Of a DNA stretch of 64,000 bases, positions 60,160 to 64,000 are shown in pieces (the first letter of the stretch is position 1; each line of letters starts with the position of its first letter). The DNA is from Omphiscola glabra (taxonomy: Eukaryota > Mollusca > Gastropoda > Lymnaeidae), in NCBI GenBank assembly GCA_964017045.1, contig OZ024808.1, positions 13,298,284 to 13,362,283 of the forward strand, in the 5' to 3' direction. Both the position numbers and the translations under genes were made by a program. Under the pieces are notes generated by a model, which was not told the origin of the DNA, searched no databases, and saw only the letters and a program-made list of their open reading frames with translations.

Positions 60160-60400
60160 TGTCGCAAACTTATGAGAACAGAGAATATTTTACGAATGTG
60201 TCGAGTCAATTTGAAGGCAGAAATTCTTATATTTTAATTACAACTAGAAAAAGCAAAAAAAATTGCAAATCGATTGTGTGTTAACAGCGATGACCTTTTT
60301 TTTGTAGCGTCCCCTAGCAACCTTTACACACTGACTCCATCTACGCTGAATACCGAGTAGCGGCCCCTAACAACCTTGACACACAGACTCTACATACATG
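60160..60400 (+). repeat. copy of the CX3C-gene 5'-flank block, plus short duplication
   Basis: Shares ttatattttaattacaacta with 51106-51330. A roughly 70-bp imperfect direct duplication (gcaacctttacacactgact / acaaccttgacacacagact) follows at 60310-60390. Confidence 0.5.
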
Positions 60401-60409
60401 CATTTTGAA

Positions 60410-61560
60410 TTCTCTCTATTTAGGTATCCAACCCAAATGTGAAATAATTGCAAAAATAACAAGGCTACACTTTTTGAGCTTATGCACAAAATTAAAATTA
60501 TGAAAAAAAGTTAATTCATTATTATTATTATGTAAATAACAAAGTATGCTACTTATTTACCGTCTCTGAAATTGTGGTTCAATGAAAAGATAGATTATGG
60601 GCTGCAGTCTTTTGTACAGAGATTATTGTTATTATTATTTTTTTAACTGTAAGTGTAAACTACAATAGAAAAAAAAATTAACATGTAAAATTGTTATAAT
60701 TATGTTCAGTTTTACTAAATAGTGTCTAGTCTTCAATTCCCATTAAAGAAGGCGTATGCTTTCAATTTATTTTTTAAACAAAAAAGGTTGACAATATAAT
60801 ATGGACATTTATTTAAAACAATATCGTCCATCTTCTTTCTACGAACATTTTTGACTTGGAAAAGCAAACAGGTTAACAGCGAAGGTGATGTTTTGAAGAA
60901 GCCTCTTCTAAAAAGCCGTGTTAGCGCACTGCATAACACATGCAACACTCCTAAAAGGAATATCTCAGTTGGGTAACTGAAGTAGAGATACAATTTTTTT
61001 ATTTTACTTACTAAATAAGAAAATTATAATGCGTTGCTTGTTTTTAATTTTTGTTATTATTAATTAAAAACAGGTTATATATTTTTGTACATTTTAAATC
61101 CAATTAAAAAAAAATAAATCCAATAAAGAAGTCAAGAATAATTTTGTGTTTTATTCCTTTTAGATGTTACTTACATTGTGCTCCTTTTCCGTGTGGTTTT
61201 TTGTATACCATGACTATACTTTCTTACCAAAATAGGGTTCCTGAAATTTTTTACTCAAAATAACTAACAACAAAATAACACCCAGAAAAAAAAAAAAAAC
61301 CACCGACTAAAAAGTAATCACGCCTCCACCTTTGTATGTGTCTATGTTTGAAGGTATGATTGTAATTATTTATGTTATTTGAGATAATAAAATTTAAAAA
61401 AAACTATCATAATTCATCTTACTGACTGACGTGGCCCTGCTTCTGGAATTTTTGCTCCCATTCCGATGATATTAAAACTTTTTTTTATTTTGAAAAGAAT
61501 GAAAATGAGAAAGTAAACGATAAATAATATTATTTTCAAGTGACTTGCCTTTTGCTTACA
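60410..61560. other. AT-rich DNA, no gene recognised
   Basis: Random short frames and A/T tracts only. Confidence 0.45.
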
Positions 61561-61579
61561 GATGGCAGTAAAGGCTGAG

Positions 61580-62340
61580 GCATTGTAGGGATCGGGATGA
61601 CACGCGGCTGTTAATGGATAAGAGGCGAGAGGCTAAGGTGGAAGCCTCTGGCCGAAGATACTAAATATACAGCCATAACAAAGCTGCTCCAACGGCAACC
61701 TTTTCGTCCCAGCAACTTCGCAATCAAGTTGCGTGGTGGAAACCCACCGTAGAAACCCTCTTATGGGGCGTCCGACGCTTCCCGGTGGAGCAGTGGGTGC
61801 AGACATTAGGACGTGAATTTACCGACACATCTTCAAGGAAAGTCGGTCGTGTGCACTGTGTGTGTGCGCAGTGTCGGACCGACCGGGTGTCTTTGGGTTG
61901 GTGCGGCCCTCAGCGGAACCCCATGGAGCGGACTCGGGTGGGGGCGGTCCTTGCAAAGGGACATATGCAACGTGCCGCTTGGCGGCCCGATTTTCGGGCA
62001 TAGGGTGTGGGTGTTTTGGGAGGGCATAAAAAGTATTAGAACGACGGCCCGCGGATGCAATTTCCATAATTTATATGACACGAAAAGAGTAAAATTATCA
62101 GGAACTCATACTTGTAGAAAGGTCTACGAACAGTATATTTAAAGACAGGGGCGCTGCTTTCCGGTGAAGGGGCCCCAGTGTCAATTCCCGCCCTGCCCCC
62201 TTACAGGCGTCACGATACATTTTTAAATGACCCAAATCCGGTTAGGGCCCAAACACGACTAAGGTCGACACCCCACACCCTAACCCCTCCTGCAGGTCTG
62301 CACCCATCACCCACTACTAACAAAACAAACTCTTGCTCCA
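61580..62340. other. GC-rich island of unknown origin
   Basis: GC content is far above the neighbourhood. Overlapping open frames on both strands at 61785-62142 show no known domain. It could be the body of an unrecognised SINE or LINE or other transposon rather than a gene. Confidence 0.3.
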
Positions 62341-63255
62341 TGGCTCAAAGATAAAAAACATAATAAGCAGCGAACCAAGTTCTTGCTTTTCACCAACATG
62401 GGATCTATCAATGTTGAAAATAAATAGAAGAATGATTCCATCTCTTAATAAAGAAAAGTCCAATCGATAAAGAAAGGTTGTCGGAAATATTTGCTATATT
62501 ATTTGTTGAAACAGCTCAGTGGTCATTGGTTTATTGAAACACAGGAAACACAATATGAATGTTTGATGTCACAAGCTACTTAAACATGTCAAAGGTAGCT
62601 GTTATTTTACGTTTATTTTCATGTAAACAATTTTTTTTTGCCAGAGATGTTTTAGGAAAGAGGGAACAAACCCACCGGCATAGAAAATCTGGGTAGAGAA
62701 GGGCTGCCTTTTTTTTTTTTTTTGGTGGGGGGGGGGGGGGGAGCAAAATTATCGCTGAAAGGCATACACCATATTTGCCAAACCTTATGAATATTCTGTT
62801 ATTGTGTGACAAGTTTCGCCAGACGCGTCAAAAACTCAACGCAATTTACTGAATACACCAAAACTATTTGGGTCATCTTAAACAGTCTTGGCCAAGGTCA
62901 TTGAAAGAACTATTGATGTATCATTAGCGTAACACACGTTACAAAGTTTGTGGTTTGTGGTTTCATGAATATTGTTATGTGTTTTTTAACTCTTTGGGTT
63001 TCATTAATGCTCTTTTAAAAAAAAAATAATTTTGAAACTTGTCTGCTTGTGTGATGTTGCAGTTGAGATTGAATTGTTTCTGCCTGTGTGTGATTGCTGA
63101 GGTTAGACATTTTAAAAAAAAATGCATATCCTAACAATAATTACTTCTTCATTTGAAATGAACAAAAGAAAAAGGACAAGATGATGAACTGTTACAATCT
63201 TTAAATGCATTTGTATGGGTTTGGTCGATAAGGGCTAGTGATCTGATAACTACAC

Positions 63256-63375
63256 ATCTTCTAGTTGCATCCATTAACCCACATATTCTAGCTGCATCCA
63301 GTAACCCACATCTTCTAGCTGCATCCAATAACCCACATCTTCTAGCTGCATCCAGTAACGCACATCATCTATTTT
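63256..63375. repeat. 27-bp minisatellite, about 4.5 copies (catcttctagctgcatccag)
   Basis: Units of cacatcttctagctgcatcc plus agtaacc. Confidence 0.9.
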
Positions 63376-64000
63376 CACCCAGTTAAACACCTTTTTTTTC
63401 CCCGTTACTCATGTTATTTTTTATCTTATATGATTCAGCTATGTTTGTTTGCTCCCAACATAGAGCTAAAGCGTAACTGGTATAACTTTTACCCGTTTAT
63501 TACATTTACCAGAAATATAGTGCGATGCGAGTTGAATACCTTTACTTGACATTAGCTGTGAGGTATTATACCCAGCTGCTATACTATTTCAACTCCACTC
63601 TTTCCAAATCATAGACATATTCTCTTACCTATTCAATCTACACACCTTAGCCATTTTAAACTCTGCATTTGTTTCCTCAACTGCTTAAATAATATTTACC
63701 AATTAGAGAATACGATATAACATATTTGTTTTTTTAGAGTTAAGCTGTGAAAATGGAGGAAATGTCAAGTAGGGCTGTTTAATGACAGTCACATCTTTTT
63801 CAAAATAAATGTGGTGAGAATACAAATGTTGTCACAATAGGTTCAACCTGATAGGTCCGGGGATATTAAACTATTATTGAGAGCCGCTGGTCCTTACTTT
63901 TTGAGACCTGCTGGCTCACACTCTCTCCATCCCTACACTACGTGAGATAATAAAATTAGGGCCGGCATTAGCAATGAATGGAAATTAACCTGGTAACATT

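Overview
The window looks like nuclear DNA of a mollusc, most likely a heterobranch gastropod (snail or slug). Genes are split by GT-AG introns. The DNA is AT-rich and crowded with non-LTR, LTR, hAT-like and SINE-like debris and with about twenty minisatellites. The clearest proteins are secreted C-type lectins with an apple/PAN-like front domain and tiny cysteine-rich secreted peptides, both common in gastropods. No prokaryotic operons, CRISPR arrays or rRNA genes are seen. The species is inferred only from gene and repeat style.

Genes. I reconstructed five multi-exon or single-exon genes by joining exons with matching phases. (1) 874-1149 (+): a small secreted Cys peptide. (2) 2126-5699 (-): a four-exon PAN + C-type lectin. 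(3) 13572-17951 (-): a three-exon LRAT/PLAAT-type acyltransferase with all three catalytic residues. (4) 41180-42994 (+): a second four-exon PAN + C-type lectin with the same intron phases (1, 2, 2). (5) Two-exon CX3C-type peptides at 33250-33932 (+) and 51416-54126 (+), plus a matching terminal exon at 46057-46151 (-). A broken lectin exon lies at 38117-38394 and a possible PAN-like exon at 8286-8480.

Mobile DNA. The largest repeat block (23107-28290) is the 3' part of a minus-strand Ty3/Gypsy pol gene. Its integrase C-terminal codons (12-residue unit DERSYEVVTKQ-) have expanded into a 36-bp satellite of roughly 95 units, itself split by a probable 1.2-kb solo LTR. A second probable solo LTR (56096-56531) sits inside another 36-bp satellite with an intact 5-bp target duplication. 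Non-LTR reverse-transcriptase remains lie at about 2698, 12700, 44228, 45646, 51890, 55385 and 58563. There are also a tRNA-derived SINE (about 54940-55280), hAT-like ends, and a TIR-bearing MITE family with two adjacent copies in a lectin intron and one near 29160.

Layout. 0-6 kb: peptide gene, LINE tail and lectin gene. 6-13 kb: satellites, PAN-like exon and repeat debris. 13.5-18 kb: acyltransferase gene, with two large satellites in intron 1, one carrying about 40 TTACGTCA (CRE-like) sites. 18-23 kb: AT-rich, no gene seen. 23-28.3 kb: Gypsy satellite. 28.5-33 kb: small arrays and AT-rich DNA. 33-43.5 kb: peptide gene, arrays, lectin pseudogene and lectin gene. 44-54 kb: LINEs, peptide exons and arrays. 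54-64 kb: mostly transposon debris and satellites.
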